DNA of 64,000 nucleotides from Burkholderia arboris (GCF_902499125.1 NZ_CABVPX010000001.1:310001-374000), one strand, 5' to 3'. Positions 11,614 through 19,954 are shown, numbered from the stretch's first letter. Translations and numbers: made by a program. The notes: a model not told the origin generated them from the sequence alone.

Positions 11614-12384
11614 TCAATTCATTACGAAGCCGCCGTTCACCGGCAGCAATTGACCCGTCACGAAGCGCGCGCCGTCGGACAGCAGGAACAGCACGGGGCC
11701 CGTCACGTCTTCGGGCACCTGCGCACGTGTCAGTGCGCGGCCCTGCATGTAGAACGCGTGGCGCTCGGCCGGTACGTAGGCGGTCGCCTCGACTTCGGTG
11801 AGCCCCGGCGCGATCGCGTTGACCGTCACGCCGTGCGCGCCGAACTCGCGTGCCTGCGCATGCGTCATCGCGATCACCGCGCCCTTGCTCGCGACGTATG
11901 CGAGCAGCTTCGGCGCGCCCCACAACGCAGTGTCCGACGCGAGGTTCACGATCGCGCCGCGGCCCGACCGTGCGAGGTGCGGCAGCGCTGCATTGCTGAC
12001 GAGCCACACGCCGCGCACGTTCACGTTCATCACGGCGTCCCATGTCGGCACGTCGAGCTCCGTCGACAGCTTGCCGCCCGAGTTCGTGATCGCCGCGTTG
12101 TTGATCAGTGCGTCGATGCCGCCGAGCGCCGCCGCGCCCTGCGCGACGAAGGCGTCGATGCTGGCCGGATCGGCCAGGTCGAGCGCGAAGAAGTGCGCGG
12201 CGTGGCCGGCTTGCGTGAGCGCTGCGGCCAGCGCGCGGCCCTCTTCGACGAGCACGTCGCCGAACGCGACCTGCGCGCCGGCCGCGACCAGCGCCTTCAC
12301 GAACGCCGCGCCGAGCCCGCGCGCGCCGCCCGTGACGAGCACGCGGCGCCCCGGCAGCGACACGACCGGAGCGAGCTCAGCCAT
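11614..12384 (-). CDS. SDR-family dehydrogenase, canonical (possible cis-diol dehydrogenase)
   Basis: The 256-residue classical short-chain dehydrogenase has cofactor motif TGGARGLG at 18-25, INNAA near 94, and the catalytic set Ser150, Tyr163 and Lys167 (YVASK). The start at 12384 overlaps the end of the Rieske oxygenase gene by 8 bases, so the two are likely translationally coupled. Next to a ring-hydroxylating oxygenase, the usual role is NAD+-dependent oxidation of the cis-dihydrodiol to a catechol. This fits the extradiol-type dioxygenase further down the operon. It contrasts with the SDR at 8396-9193, which lacks the Tyr/Lys pair. Confidence 0.88.
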   Translation of the reverse strand: MAELAPVVSLPGRRVLVTGGARGLGAAFVKALVAAGAQVAFGDVLVEEGRALAAALTQAGHAAHFFALDLADPASIDAFVAQGAAALGGIDALINNAAITNSGGKLSTELDVPTWDAVMNVNVRGVWLVSNAALPHLARSGRGAIVNLASDTALWGAPKLLAYVASKGAVIAMTHAQAREFGAHGVTVNAIAPGLTEVEATAYVPAERHAFYMQGRALTRAQVPEDVTGPVLFLLSDGARFVTGQLLPVNGGFVMN

Positions 12385-13447
12385 TCGCGGGCTCCGAAGC
12401 GGCGTGAGCCGCGCGGTGCGCGTCGAGTGCCGACAGGTGTTCCTGCGCACGCTGACGCAACATCCGGCGCACGCGCGTGATGCCGACGTCGTGCTGGTAC
12501 AGGTATTCGTGATCGCGCGCGTGCGGCGCGAGGCTTTCGAGGACGTAGCGGTCCTGCTCGAGCACGTCCCAGTGCAGGCCCTCGAGGCGGTTGCGGTACA
12601 TGAAGCGCCATACGTCGCGCTGCCAGCCGCTGACCTTGCGCGTACGCCAGAAGTAGACCTGGCAGTTGTCGCCGTCGACCGGCGTCGCGAAGCCGATGAT
12701 CCCGAAGTTGCCGCCCGGGCCGAACTTCTGCTTGTACGGGATCGCGAGGCGCATCCACAGGCAGCCCGTTTCGCCGAGTTCGACCCAGTCGAAGTTCACG
12801 TCGCGCTGGCCGATCTTCTCGAACATCAGGCCCGTTTCCGTCTTGCGCACGCGCATGTCGGCCTGCTTGTCGCCTTCGGCCATCGAGTGCGACGTCGCGT
12901 GCAGGTACGCGCCGTGCATCGGATCCATCACGTTGTCGATCGCGTACTGGTAATTGCACTTCCAGTTCGACACGCACAGGAAGTGCCCGTACTCGTCGGC
13001 AACCAGTTCCTCGGGCAGGTTCAGCGGCGCCGGCTCGCCGTGCGCTTCGTCGCCGAACCACAGGAAGATCGCGCCGGCCTTCTCTTCGACCGGATACGAC
13101 TTCACGCACTTCGTGCCTTCGAGCGGACAGTTCGAGACGGCCGGCACGCGGTTGACCGTGCCGCCGCCGTCGATTTCGACGCCGTGATACCAGCACGCGA
13201 TGTTGCCGCCGAGGTTCCAGCCAAGCGACAGGCGCGCGCCGCGGTGCGGGCAGCGGTCTTCCAGTGCGTGGACCTTGCCGTCGTGATCGCGCCACAGCAC
13301 GATCTGCTCGGACAGGCGCGTGAGGCCGACGGGCGCATTCGACACCTGCCAGCTCGGTGCAACGGGATACCAGTAGTTCTTGATGCCGCGGTCGAGATAG
13401 TCACGGACCGGGTCGTGTTGGACTGCGTGTTGTACGGGGGACGTCAT
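12377..13447 (-). CDS. Rieske non-heme iron oxygenase, alpha subunit
   Basis: The 356-residue protein is the terminal oxygenase of a ring-hydroxylating system. The Rieske 2Fe-2S ligands are Cys66, His68, Cys85 and His88 (RCPHRG and CWYHG). The mononuclear iron site shows Asn172, Asp175, His178 and His183 in NVMDPMHGAYLH, with Asp175 being the bridge residue expected between the two centres. Its short length and the absence of a beta-subunit gene point to the alpha-only group (vanillate/phthalate/carbazole-type). Electrons would come from the ferredoxin two genes upstream and the FAD reductase ten genes downstream. The substrate is unknown; an aromatic or N-heteroaromatic acid is the best guess from context. 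Confidence 0.92.
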   Translation of the reverse strand: MTSPVQHAVQHDPVRDYLDRGIKNYWYPVAPSWQVSNAPVGLTRLSEQIVLWRDHDGKVHALEDRCPHRGARLSLGWNLGGNIACWYHGVEIDGGGTVNRVPAVSNCPLEGTKCVKSYPVEEKAGAIFLWFGDEAHGEPAPLNLPEELVADEYGHFLCVSNWKCNYQYAIDNVMDPMHGAYLHATSHSMAEGDKQADMRVRKTETGLMFEKIGQRDVNFDWVELGETGCLWMRLAIPYKQKFGPGGNFGIIGFATPVDGDNCQVYFWRTRKVSGWQRDVWRFMYRNRLEGLHWDVLEQDRYVLESLAPHARDHEYLYQHDVGITRVRRMLRQRAQEHLSALDAHRAAHAASEPANG

Positions 13448-13501
13448 CAGTGTGCTCCGGATGCGGTTGTCGTCGGGTCGGCGGTCACGCGCGCGGCGCG
13501 C

Positions 13502-13813
13502 TCATTCCGCGAGCGCGGCCATTTCGGCGCGGAAACGTTCGGCGCTCCACGCCGTGCCGTCCGGCGCGCGGAAGCCGATGCGATTCAGGCCCGCGACGAC
13601 GTCGTCCAGCTCGGTTGCGCCGGCTTCGAACACGCGTTCGAGCGCATCGCCGAGGTCGTTCTCGTACTGGGTCGGCGCGGCCTTGCGGTTCTGCCAGACC
13701 TGGTTCTCGACCTGGCCGGGGATCTCGATCTGCCCCTTGCCCGCGACGTTGTTCGGCTGCGGCGCCACCCACGGCTTCAGGAAGGGATTGAAGTTGACGG
13801 TCGCTTCTTTCAT
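13502..13813 (-). CDS. Small protein with recombinase-like helix-turn-helix domain
   Basis: The 103-residue protein sits between the Rieske ferredoxin gene (one base upstream) and the oxygenase gene (54 bases downstream). The C-terminal half, ending in LNRIGFRAPDGTAWSAERF, resembles the helical recombinase domain of serine recombinases (the LNARGIRTPRG...W pattern). No recombinase catalytic domain is present. I recall the same kind of protein next to other Rieske oxygenases, so it may be a small accessory or assembly subunit and not a DNA-binding protein. Function unknown. Confidence 0.75.
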   Translation of the reverse strand: MKEATVNFNPFLKPWVAPQPNNVAGKGQIEIPGQVENQVWQNRKAAPTQYENDLGDALERVFEAGATELDDVVAGLNRIGFRAPDGTAWSAERFRAEMAALAE

Positions 13814-13814
13814 G

Positions 13815-14132
13815 TCATTCCACCTTGATCTGGATTTCCTCGCCGGCGAGGCGCACCGCGTACTGCTTCAGCGCGCGTCCGCCCGGACCCTTCAGGCATT
13901 CGCCCGTCTTGATGTCGAACACGGCCTCGTGCAGCGGGCATTCGACGGTGCCTTCGTCGACGAACCCCTGCGTCAGCAGCGCGTACGCATGCGGGCACAC
14001 GTTTTCGAGCGCATACACGTCGTCGCCGACGCGGTAGATCCCGATTTCCACGCCGTCGGTCCGCTTGAACTCGATCGGCGTGTCTTCCGACAGCGCGCCG
14101 GCATGACCGGCGCAAATCCATTGTTCAGACAT
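13815..14132 (-). CDS. Rieske-type 2Fe-2S ferredoxin
   Basis: The 105-residue soluble ferredoxin carries the cluster ligands Cys46 and His48 (VCPHAYALL) and Cys65 and His68 (ECPLHEAVFD). It shuttles electrons from the FAD reductase to the oxygenase. The ATG at 14132 follows GAAGGAAGGG at good spacing. It is the first gene of the 14-gene operon and lies downstream of the TATAAT promoter at 14200-14227. Confidence 0.92.
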   Translation of the reverse strand: MSEQWICAGHAGALSEDTPIEFKRTDGVEIGIYRVGDDVYALENVCPHAYALLTQGFVDEGTVECPLHEAVFDIKTGECLKGPGGRALKQYAVRLAGEEIQIKVE

Positions 14133-14164
14133 CTCACACCCTTCCTTCTGATCGACTCTCAGTT

Positions 14165-14182
14165 TGTTCCATACCCGGAACA
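14165..14182. promoter_or_regulatory. Operator-like palindrome 1, TGTTCC-N6-GGAACA
   Basis: A perfect 6-bp inverted repeat with a 6-base spacer (ATACCC) lies in the leader of the Rieske operon, centred about 27 bases downstream of the -10 box. The same half-sites and spacer length recur at 14450-14467. A repressor bound here would block promoter clearance or elongation. One or both IclR regulators encoded nearby are the obvious candidates. Confidence 0.7.
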
Positions 14183-14199
14183 GCAGTTTATGGATGGTG

Positions 14200-14227
14200 A
14201 TTATAGGAGTGACTTTCCACGAGTAAA
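14200..14227 (-). promoter_or_regulatory. Sigma70-like promoter of the Rieske operon
   Basis: On the minus strand, TTTACT (14227-14222) and a perfect TATAAT (14205-14200) are separated by 16 bases. The predicted start lies about 60 bases upstream of the ferredoxin ATG. The region is markedly AT-richer than the genes around it. Confidence 0.65.
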
Positions 14228-14401
14228 ACAAAAAGCTGCATGTCCTAGGGAAAATACTGACCGGTGGGTCGGGGATCGCGCCCGACCGCCTTATCAAATG
14301 TAATTTTTCTTTGTATGGCGGGGATTTACCGGGTTTATCGAGGCGCCGCGCACCACTGCCGGGCATCGATCCGGCACCCATCCGTCCCGAAAAATTTATT
14401 T

Positions 14402-14429
14402 TTGATCCGGCGCTTGACGCCTCTATACT
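14402..14429 (+). promoter_or_regulatory. Sigma70-like promoter of the porin gene
   Basis: TTGATC (14402-14407) and TATACT (14424-14429) are spaced by 16 bases, ahead of the porin gene. Operator-like palindrome 2 follows immediately downstream, mirroring the arrangement at the divergent operon promoter. Confidence 0.55.
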
Positions 14430-14449
14430 CCATTCCATCAGAGGCACAC

Positions 14450-14467
14450 TGTTCCTTATATGGAACA
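14450..14467. promoter_or_regulatory. Operator-like palindrome 2, TGTTCC-N6-GGAACA
   Basis: The half-sites are identical to those of palindrome 1, again with a 6-base spacer (TTATAT). The centre lies about 30 bases downstream of the predicted porin -10 box. The pair would let one regulator repress importer, enzymes and porin together. Confidence 0.7.
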
Positions 14468-14568
14468 TAAAAATGCCCGCCGGATAGCGGACAACCGCGC
14501 GACGGACGACCGTCCGCGCGCATGCCGCCACGGCACGTTTTCATCAGGTTGGAGATTCAGGAGATCAA

Positions 14569-15648
14569 ATGGTCAAGCATGCGGTAGCAGCAGCAGTGAT
14601 CGGATTGGGCGCCGCGTCGGGCGCGTGGGCACAGAGCAGCGTGACGCTGTACGGCAGCCTGGATGCGGGTGTCGCTTACGTGAACAACGTCGGCGGCCAC
14701 GCGAAATGGGCGATGATCCAGGGCAACACGCAGCCCGACCGGTGGGGCCTGAAAGGCAAGGAAGACCTCGGCAGCGGCCTGTCGGCGATCTTCCAGCTCG
14801 AAAACGGCTTCTATACGAACAACGGCCAGTTCGCGACCGCGAACACGATCTGGAACCGCGCGGCGTACGTCGGCCTCAGCTCGGAGCGCTACGGCACGCT
14901 GACGCTCGGCCGCCAGACGCCACTGACGTTCGACTATCTCGATCCGCTCAGCACGGCCTACCTCGCGATGAGCTGGTACGCGTTCCACCCCGGCAACATC
15001 GACGGGCTCGCCGCGACCGGCAACGTGCCGTACAACAACGCGGTCAAGTACCGTTCGCCGACCTTCGCGGGCTTCTCGGCCGCGGCCACGCTGGCCTTCG
15101 GCAACACGACCAACTTCTCGACCGGCAAGTCGGTCGGTGTCGCGCTGAACTATGCGAACGGGCCGTTCAAGGCGTCGGCCGTGTACTCGAACGAGCACGA
15201 CCGCTCGATCCTGATCAGCCAGACGGGCATTACGTCGTTCCAGGGGCAGAACACCGCGAACGGCTACCTCGCGAACAAGGTCGAGAACATCGGCGCGGGC
15301 GCGTCCTACCAGTTCGGCGACTTCCTCGTGCATGGCCTCTACACGCGCACGAAGATGCAGTCGAACGGCTATTCGGATACGTTCCAGAGCTACGACGCGG
15401 GCGTGAACTACCGCAGCAGCGCGTTCAATACGATCGCGGGCGGTGCGGCGACCACGACGCTGGCCGGCCGCCGCTGGACGCAGGTCGAGCTCGGCGACAT
15501 CTACGCGTTGTCGAAGCGCACGCAGCTGTATGCGAACGTGCTCTACGAACACGGCTCGGGCGGCGCCCAGGCCGCGTTCTTCACGGCCGGCGTGTCGAGC
15601 ACCGCGAACCAGGTGATCGTGCTGACCGGGATCCACCACTCGTTCTGA
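14569..15648 (+). CDS. Gram-negative porin (Porin_4 / OmpC-like)
   Basis: The 359-residue outer-membrane porin has a signal peptide cleaved after GAWAQ, then SSVTLYGSLDAGVAYVNNVGG, the standard start of Burkholderia trimeric porins, and the usual WGLKGKEDLGSGLSAIFQLE. It ends in phenylalanine (ITGIHHSF homologue, here GIHHSF), as expected for barrel insertion by BAM. AGGAGA precedes the ATG by about 6 bases. It is divergent from the Rieske operon, with shared palindromes, so it probably admits the pathway substrate across the outer membrane. A strong terminator follows. Confidence 0.93.
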   Translation: MVKHAVAAAVIGLGAASGAWAQSSVTLYGSLDAGVAYVNNVGGHAKWAMIQGNTQPDRWGLKGKEDLGSGLSAIFQLENGFYTNNGQFATANTIWNRAAYVGLSSERYGTLTLGRQTPLTFDYLDPLSTAYLAMSWYAFHPGNIDGLAATGNVPYNNAVKYRSPTFAGFSAAATLAFGNTTNFSTGKSVGVALNYANGPFKASAVYSNEHDRSILISQTGITSFQGQNTANGYLANKVENIGAGASYQFGDFLVHGLYTRTKMQSNGYSDTFQSYDAGVNYRSSAFNTIAGGAATTTLAGRRWTQVELGDIYALSKRTQLYANVLYEHGSGGAQAAFFTAGVSSTANQVIVLTGIHHSF

Positions 15649-15678
15649 GCGATGCAGGGCATTCGGTGCCCGACATGA

Positions 15679-15707
15679 AAAGAGCGGCCCGCGGGCCGCT
15701 CTTTTTC
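15679..15707 (+). terminator. Rho-independent terminator after the porin gene
   Basis: AAGAGCGGCCC pairs with GGGCCGCTCTT and is followed by a T-run. The A-run on the other side makes it usable also for the convergent IclR gene (15750-16643). Confidence 0.85.
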
Positions 15708-15749
15708 GTTTGCGATGCCGCGTGCCGCGGCCCGTCCGACGCGCCGGCG

Positions 15750-16643
15750 TCAGAACATCGCGACCTTGTGGCGCGCATGCGCGAACGTCGGGTCGCTTTC
15801 GAGCGGACGGTAGTTCAGTCGCTGCGACAGATCGACCGCCGCCCCGCACACGGCTTCGACGAGCCGCTCCTTCTCGCGGGCCTCGCCGATCTCCGAGCGC
15901 GGCACCGTCGCGGTGATCGCCGCGACGATCGAGCCTGAATGATCGCGCACGGGTGCGGTCACGGCCGAAATGCCGCTCTCGAATGCCGCCTCGCTGACCG
16001 CATAGCCGAGCCGCGCGTAATGCCGCACGCGTTCGTACAGCTCGTCGACGCTGCCCGGCGTGCGCTCGGTGAACTGTTCGAGCTTTTTCTCCGGATAGAG
16101 CTGGCGCAGCGCGTCGCGCGTGAGGTCGCCCATCAGCACGTGGCCATGCACCGTCGCATGCGCGGGCAAGCGCGTGCCGACGTGCACCTTCACCGAACCG
16201 AACATCGACGCATTGCTCTGTGCCTTCGCGACGAACACGACATCGCGCTGGTCGCGAATCAGCAGATGCGTCGACAGGCCGGTCGAATCGCGCAACCGTT
16301 CGAGCACGGGCGTACCGAGATCGGTCAGTTCGAGCGAGTTCAGGTATTCGAAGCCGAGCCGCAGCACGCCGACGCCGAGCCGGAAATAGCGGTCGCCGTT
16401 CACGCGCTCGAGGAAACCGAGCGCCTCGAGCGTCTGCAGCAGGCGGAACGTGGTCGTGCGCGGAATGCCGATGCGCTTCGACAGTTCGGGCGCGCCGAGG
16501 ACGGGCTCGCGCGCGGAGAATTCGGCGAGGATCCGCAGCCCGCGTTCGAGCCCCGGCACCAGATAGGACGAAGCGCCGCCGGACGACTCGTCGTCGCCGG
16601 GCGTCGCCGGATCGGGTGCGTCGCTCATCGTTGTCTTGACCAT
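15750..16643 (-). CDS. IclR-family transcriptional regulator (paralogue of the operon-internal one)
   Basis: The 297-residue regulator is a close paralogue of the protein encoded at 9190-10047. The recognition region is ELSKRIGIPRTTTFRLLQTL, with LVPGLERGLRILAEFS before it and VHGHVLMGDL plus ESGISAVTAPVRD in the effector domain. The start may be 16643 or the internal ATG at 16628. The gene is convergent with the porin gene. The nearly identical reading heads suggest that both IclR proteins bind the same TGTTCC-N6-GGAACA sites, perhaps with different effectors or as heteromers. I see no copy of the palindrome upstream of this gene. Confidence 0.9.
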   Translation of the reverse strand: MVKTTMSDAPDPATPGDDESSGGASSYLVPGLERGLRILAEFSAREPVLGAPELSKRIGIPRTTTFRLLQTLEALGFLERVNGDRYFRLGVGVLRLGFEYLNSLELTDLGTPVLERLRDSTGLSTHLLIRDQRDVVFVAKAQSNASMFGSVKVHVGTRLPAHATVHGHVLMGDLTRDALRQLYPEKKLEQFTERTPGSVDELYERVRHYARLGYAVSEAAFESGISAVTAPVRDHSGSIVAAITATVPRSEIGEAREKERLVEAVCGAAVDLSQRLNYRPLESDPTFAHARHKVAMF

Positions 16644-16934
16644 GTGGACATGGACGGAAGGAAATCAGTCACGAAACGGGTCATGGATCATCGTGGATAT
16701 TCAGTCATGCTACCTCAGCGCGCGCCCGGGCTCGCACCGGTGCGCGTCGCCGCGATGCAGCATGGGCATCCACGCCTCCATGAGGCGTCATTCAAGGTCG
16801 AGAGGATAGCAGCGTTGGAGCGCGACGCCATGCGGAAATCGCCGAACGTCAGGCCGGCGGCCGCGCGGCGCGGCACGGATGCGCGGCACACGGCCGGGCA
16901 ACGATGCCCGGCGTGGAACCCGACGCCGGAGCGG

Positions 16935-17414
16935 CTACAGGCGCGACAGATAGACGCGAATGTTCGTGCGGTCGTACGTGAAGCCGCCGGCCGGATCCGG
17001 CTGCAGCACCCGAGCCAGGTCGACCGTATGCAGCCATCCCGCGCCCAGCAGGCCGCCGTTTATCCCGCGGATCCGAGTGCCGCCGACGGCGATCGCCGCG
17101 TGAAAGACATTCGTGCCGCGCGCGAAGCCGACCGCGGTGCCCGCCGGAATGCTCGCGCGCCCGTCCCACTGATCGCCGGTCTCGAAGTTGAACCGCGTCC
17201 TCCACAGCTGACCGATCGTATCGAGCAGCGCACCGGGCGCGATCATCGCGTCGGCGCGCAGCAGATACCGGACATAGGCCGCGGCGTCGTAGCAGACGCC
17301 GCGGGATACGTACTCGTCGATGTTCGCCATCCCGAACATCAGCGCCTGCGCGTGTTTTTGCCGTTCGGCGGTACCGGATTGGGCGACATGCCCGCCTAGC
17401 TGGGTCAGTTGCAT
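16935..17414 (-). CDS. Hypothetical protein, possible NlpC/P60-like cysteine hydrolase
   Basis: The 159-residue protein starts at an ATG with AAGGAG seven bases upstream; an earlier in-frame start is less likely. I do not recognise a named family. It has a cysteine at the start of a helix (SRGVCYDAAAYVRYLL) and, about 55 residues later, a histidine in a strand-like stretch (GTNVFHAAIAVGG), followed by RGINGG. Cys-helix then His-strand is the order seen in NlpC/P60 and related papain-like amidases. There is no signal peptide. It stands alone between the catabolic module and the exoprotein-support operon, and its leader region is AT-rich. A cytoplasmic hydrolase or a secreted effector is possible; this is inference. 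Confidence 0.6.
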   Translation of the reverse strand: MQLTQLGGHVAQSGTAERQKHAQALMFGMANIDEYVSRGVCYDAAAYVRYLLRADAMIAPGALLDTIGQLWRTRFNFETGDQWDGRASIPAGTAVGFARGTNVFHAAIAVGGTRIRGINGGLLGAGWLHTVDLARVLQPDPAGGFTYDRTNIRVYLSRL

Positions 17415-17505
17415 GGAAGCTCCTTTTAGGGGAAGCAGAACGTCATCGTCCCGCCAATGCAATAACCTCATATCTTATTACGATATCGGCCGACGTCGAT
17501 CCGGC

Positions 17506-18003
17506 TCAGAACGTCATCGCGCGCGCCGCGGACGCCGACGCCGGCGCGGCGGCGTCCGCATCGGGATTCGGCGCGAGCCGCAGGCGCACGCGCAACGGTT
17601 GCAGCATGTCGCGCGGCGGCGGCTCGGCGAGCGGGCCGGCCGTCAGGAGCTGCCGCAGTGCCGCGTCCGCATCGGAATCGCCGAGCGACGCGAACTCGAC
17701 GCGCGTGACGACGCCGTTCGCGCCGATCCACGCACGCACGACGATCGCGGGCGGCGGCGCATCGGCGCGCGCGTTCAGCACGCGTGTCTCGAGATAACGG
17801 TGGAGCCGGTCGGCCGCCTCGCCGTCCGCTTCGAGCCACGTCTGGAACTGCTGCCCGGCGAGCTGGCCGTAGCGGAGCCACGTTGGCGGCACGTCGGCCG
17901 TCTGCGCGAACGCCGGCGCAACGCCCAACGCCAGTACGGCGGCAGCCACGATCGCGCGCAGCCATCCGGATGCGCCCCGCCTTTGCATTTGCATTTGCTT
18001 CAT
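17506..18003 (-). CDS. Secreted TonB-C-like periplasmic protein
   Basis: The 165-residue protein has a signal peptide ending in APAFAQ, so it is periplasmic. The body resembles the C-terminal domain of TonB/TolA-type proteins: PAIVVRAWIGANGVVTRVEF, then a repeat of small residues and PLRVRLRL. It lacks the transmembrane anchor and proline-rich linker of true TonB. Its ATG overlaps the stop of the HtrA-like protease gene by 4 bases (ATGA), so the two are translated together. It is the last gene of the long operon. It may act as a periplasmic adaptor, or compete with or relay TonB contacts. Confidence 0.7.
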   Translation of the reverse strand: MKQMQMQRRGASGWLRAIVAAAVLALGVAPAFAQTADVPPTWLRYGQLAGQQFQTWLEADGEAADRLHRYLETRVLNARADAPPPAIVVRAWIGANGVVTRVEFASLGDSDADAALRQLLTAGPLAEPPPRDMLQPLRVRLRLAPNPDADAAAPASASAARAMTF

Positions 18004-19460
18004 CCCGCCTCCCGTTTCGACGTTGGGTCCGCCCGTCCGATCTCGATCGGCAGATACAGCCGCGTGCCGCCCCGCTGAACCAGCAGCGCGACGTTGCCGT
18101 GCGCGGCGTCGATCCCGGCCATCAGCGCACCGATGCTCGCGACCGGCGTGCCGTTGACCGACAGCACGATATCGCCGGGCTGCAAACCCGCGCGAGCGGC
18201 CTGGCCGCTCGCCTGCTCGACGACGAGTGCCTGACCGACGCCGAGCCGCAGGCGCTCCGGCTCCGTCGCCGCACGCAGCGCGAGTCCGAACCGCGCCGGG
18301 CCCTGCTCGGCACCGGCCGGCGCCGTGCCGCTGTCGACCGCGGCGACCGTCGCGATCACATGCATCGCCCGGCCCGCGCGCCACACGAGCAGGTCGGCCT
18401 GCCGCCCCGCCCGCATGCCCGCCACCGTGCCGAGCAGATCCGCCGATTCGGCGACCGGCCTGCCGTCGACCGCGAGCACGACGTCACCTGCCTGCAGGCC
18501 CGCGTGCGCGGCCGGGCCGTCCGGCTCGACCATCGTGATCAGCGCGCCATCCGGGCTCGCGAGGCCGAACGAACGCGCGAGCGCCTGGCTCACTTCCTGC
18601 ACGGCCACGCCGAGCCGGCCGCGCGTGACCTTGCCGGTACGCAGCAACTGGTCCTTCACGTCGAGCGCGATATCGATCGGAATCGCGAACGCGAGCCCCT
18701 GATAGCCGCCCGTCTTCGAGAAGATCATCGAGTTGATCGCAATCACGCGGCCGCCGAGATCGAACAGCGGGCCGCCCGAATTGCCGGGGTTGATCGGCAC
18801 GTCGGTCTGGATGAACGGAATTGCCTGCTCGCCGGGCAACGAGCGCGACTTCGCACTGACAATGCCCTGCGTGACGGTGTTCGCGAACCCGTACGGCGAC
18901 CCGATCGCCATCACCCAGTCGCCGACTTCGGTGCGCGCCGGATCGCCGGTCGCGACGACCGGCAGGTTGTGCGCGTCGATGCGGATCACCGCGACATCGG
19001 ACACCGGATCGCTGCCGATCACGCGCCCCTTGAACTGGCGCTTGTCGGTCAGCTTCACGTCGATGCTCACAGCGTCGCCGACCACGTGACGATTGGTCAG
19101 GATCACGCCGTCCGCACTGACGATGAAACCCGAGCCGAGACTCACTTCCTCCCGGTTGCCGATCACGCGCCGCGCGAGAAACGGTGCGAGCGGATGGTCG
19201 GGCGCGATGCCCGGCGGCAGCTGGATACCCATCTGCGTGACCTCGCGCGTGACGCTGATGTTGACGACGGCCGGCCCGACACGCCGGACCAGCGCGGCGA
19301 AGTTCGGCAGCGCGACGGTCGGCGGGACGGCCACCGCCTGCGCGGACCGCTCGACGGACTGTGCCGCCGCGCAGGCGCTTGCGCCTGCGTACGCGATCGC
19401 GAGCGCCCCCGCGATCGCCCGCAGCACCGCCGCCCGCTCCGTATGCCAGCCCGCTGTCAT
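18000..19460 (-). CDS. DegP/HtrA-like periplasmic serine protease with two PDZ domains
   Basis: The 486-residue protein has an N-terminal signal sequence and a trypsin-like domain with the full triad: His125 (TNRHVV), Asp155 (SDVAVI) and Ser228 (NPGNSGGP). Two PDZ domains follow at about 285-375 and 395-475. GAGGAG precedes the ATG at 19460. HtrA proteases degrade or refold misfolded envelope proteins. Its place in the operon of the TpsB transporter, beside a parvulin isomerase, suggests quality control of the 4277-residue exoprotein or of the porins encoded here. Burkholderia normally has other DegP copies, so this one looks specialised. Confidence 0.9.
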   Translation of the reverse strand: MTAGWHTERAAVLRAIAGALAIAYAGASACAAAQSVERSAQAVAVPPTVALPNFAALVRRVGPAVVNISVTREVTQMGIQLPPGIAPDHPLAPFLARRVIGNREEVSLGSGFIVSADGVILTNRHVVGDAVSIDVKLTDKRQFKGRVIGSDPVSDVAVIRIDAHNLPVVATGDPARTEVGDWVMAIGSPYGFANTVTQGIVSAKSRSLPGEQAIPFIQTDVPINPGNSGGPLFDLGGRVIAINSMIFSKTGGYQGLAFAIPIDIALDVKDQLLRTGKVTRGRLGVAVQEVSQALARSFGLASPDGALITMVEPDGPAAHAGLQAGDVVLAVDGRPVAESADLLGTVAGMRAGRQADLLVWRAGRAMHVIATVAAVDSGTAPAGAEQGPARFGLALRAATEPERLRLGVGQALVVEQASGQAARAGLQPGDIVLSVNGTPVASIGALMAGIDAAHGNVALLVQRGGTRLYLPIEIGRADPTSKREAG

Positions 19461-19536
19461 GGTGCCGCTCCTCGTCGGTTCGCGCCGGCACGCCGCCGGC
19501 TCATCGATGCCTTTGCCGCACTGGCGGCCGCCTCCG

Positions 19537-19914
19537 TTACCTCGGCGGCACCGCAACCGGCGCATCGGGCCGTTGCGGCGTCACCGACCGGCCCCAGTTC
19601 GAGCCGAAGCGGTTCCTCTCGGTCGACAGGTTGAACGTGCCGAGACGGTTCGACGGCTGTTTCGACAGCCGCTCCGAATCCGTTTGCGAGGCGCCCGCCT
19701 GCGCGTCGGCTTTCGGCTTCAGTTGCTCGCTCAGGCAGTCGTACGACAGCGCGCGCCGGCCGTCGACTTCCGCATCGACGCACACCGGCTTCGCCGCCGA
19801 ACCCGGACCGGCCGGTGCGGACCCACCCGGGCCCGCGCGGCTGCCCTGCGCATGCGCGCCGGCCGCCAGCAGCACGCAGACGATCGCCGCGATTCCGCTC
19901 CGTTGCATCTTCAT
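19537..19914 (-). CDS. Small secreted hypothetical protein
   Basis: The 125-residue protein has a signal peptide (LLAAGAHAQ) and then a Gly/Ala/Pro-rich stretch. Two cysteines lie in KPVCVDAEVDGRRALSYDCL, probably disulfide-bonded in the periplasm. A C-terminal RNRFGSNWGRSV segment follows. GGAGGGG lies six bases before the ATG. I do not recognise a family. It lies between the hypothetical protein gene at 19955 and the protease gene in the same operon, so an envelope accessory role is likely. Confidence 0.7.
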   Translation of the reverse strand: MKMQRSGIAAIVCVLLAAGAHAQGSRAGPGGSAPAGPGSAAKPVCVDAEVDGRRALSYDCLSEQLKPKADAQAGASQTDSERLSKQPSNRLGTFNLSTERNRFGSNWGRSVTPQRPDAPVAVPPR

Positions 19915-19954
19915 CCGCCCCTCCATCCGTGACGACTCCATCGCGGGCATGCCG

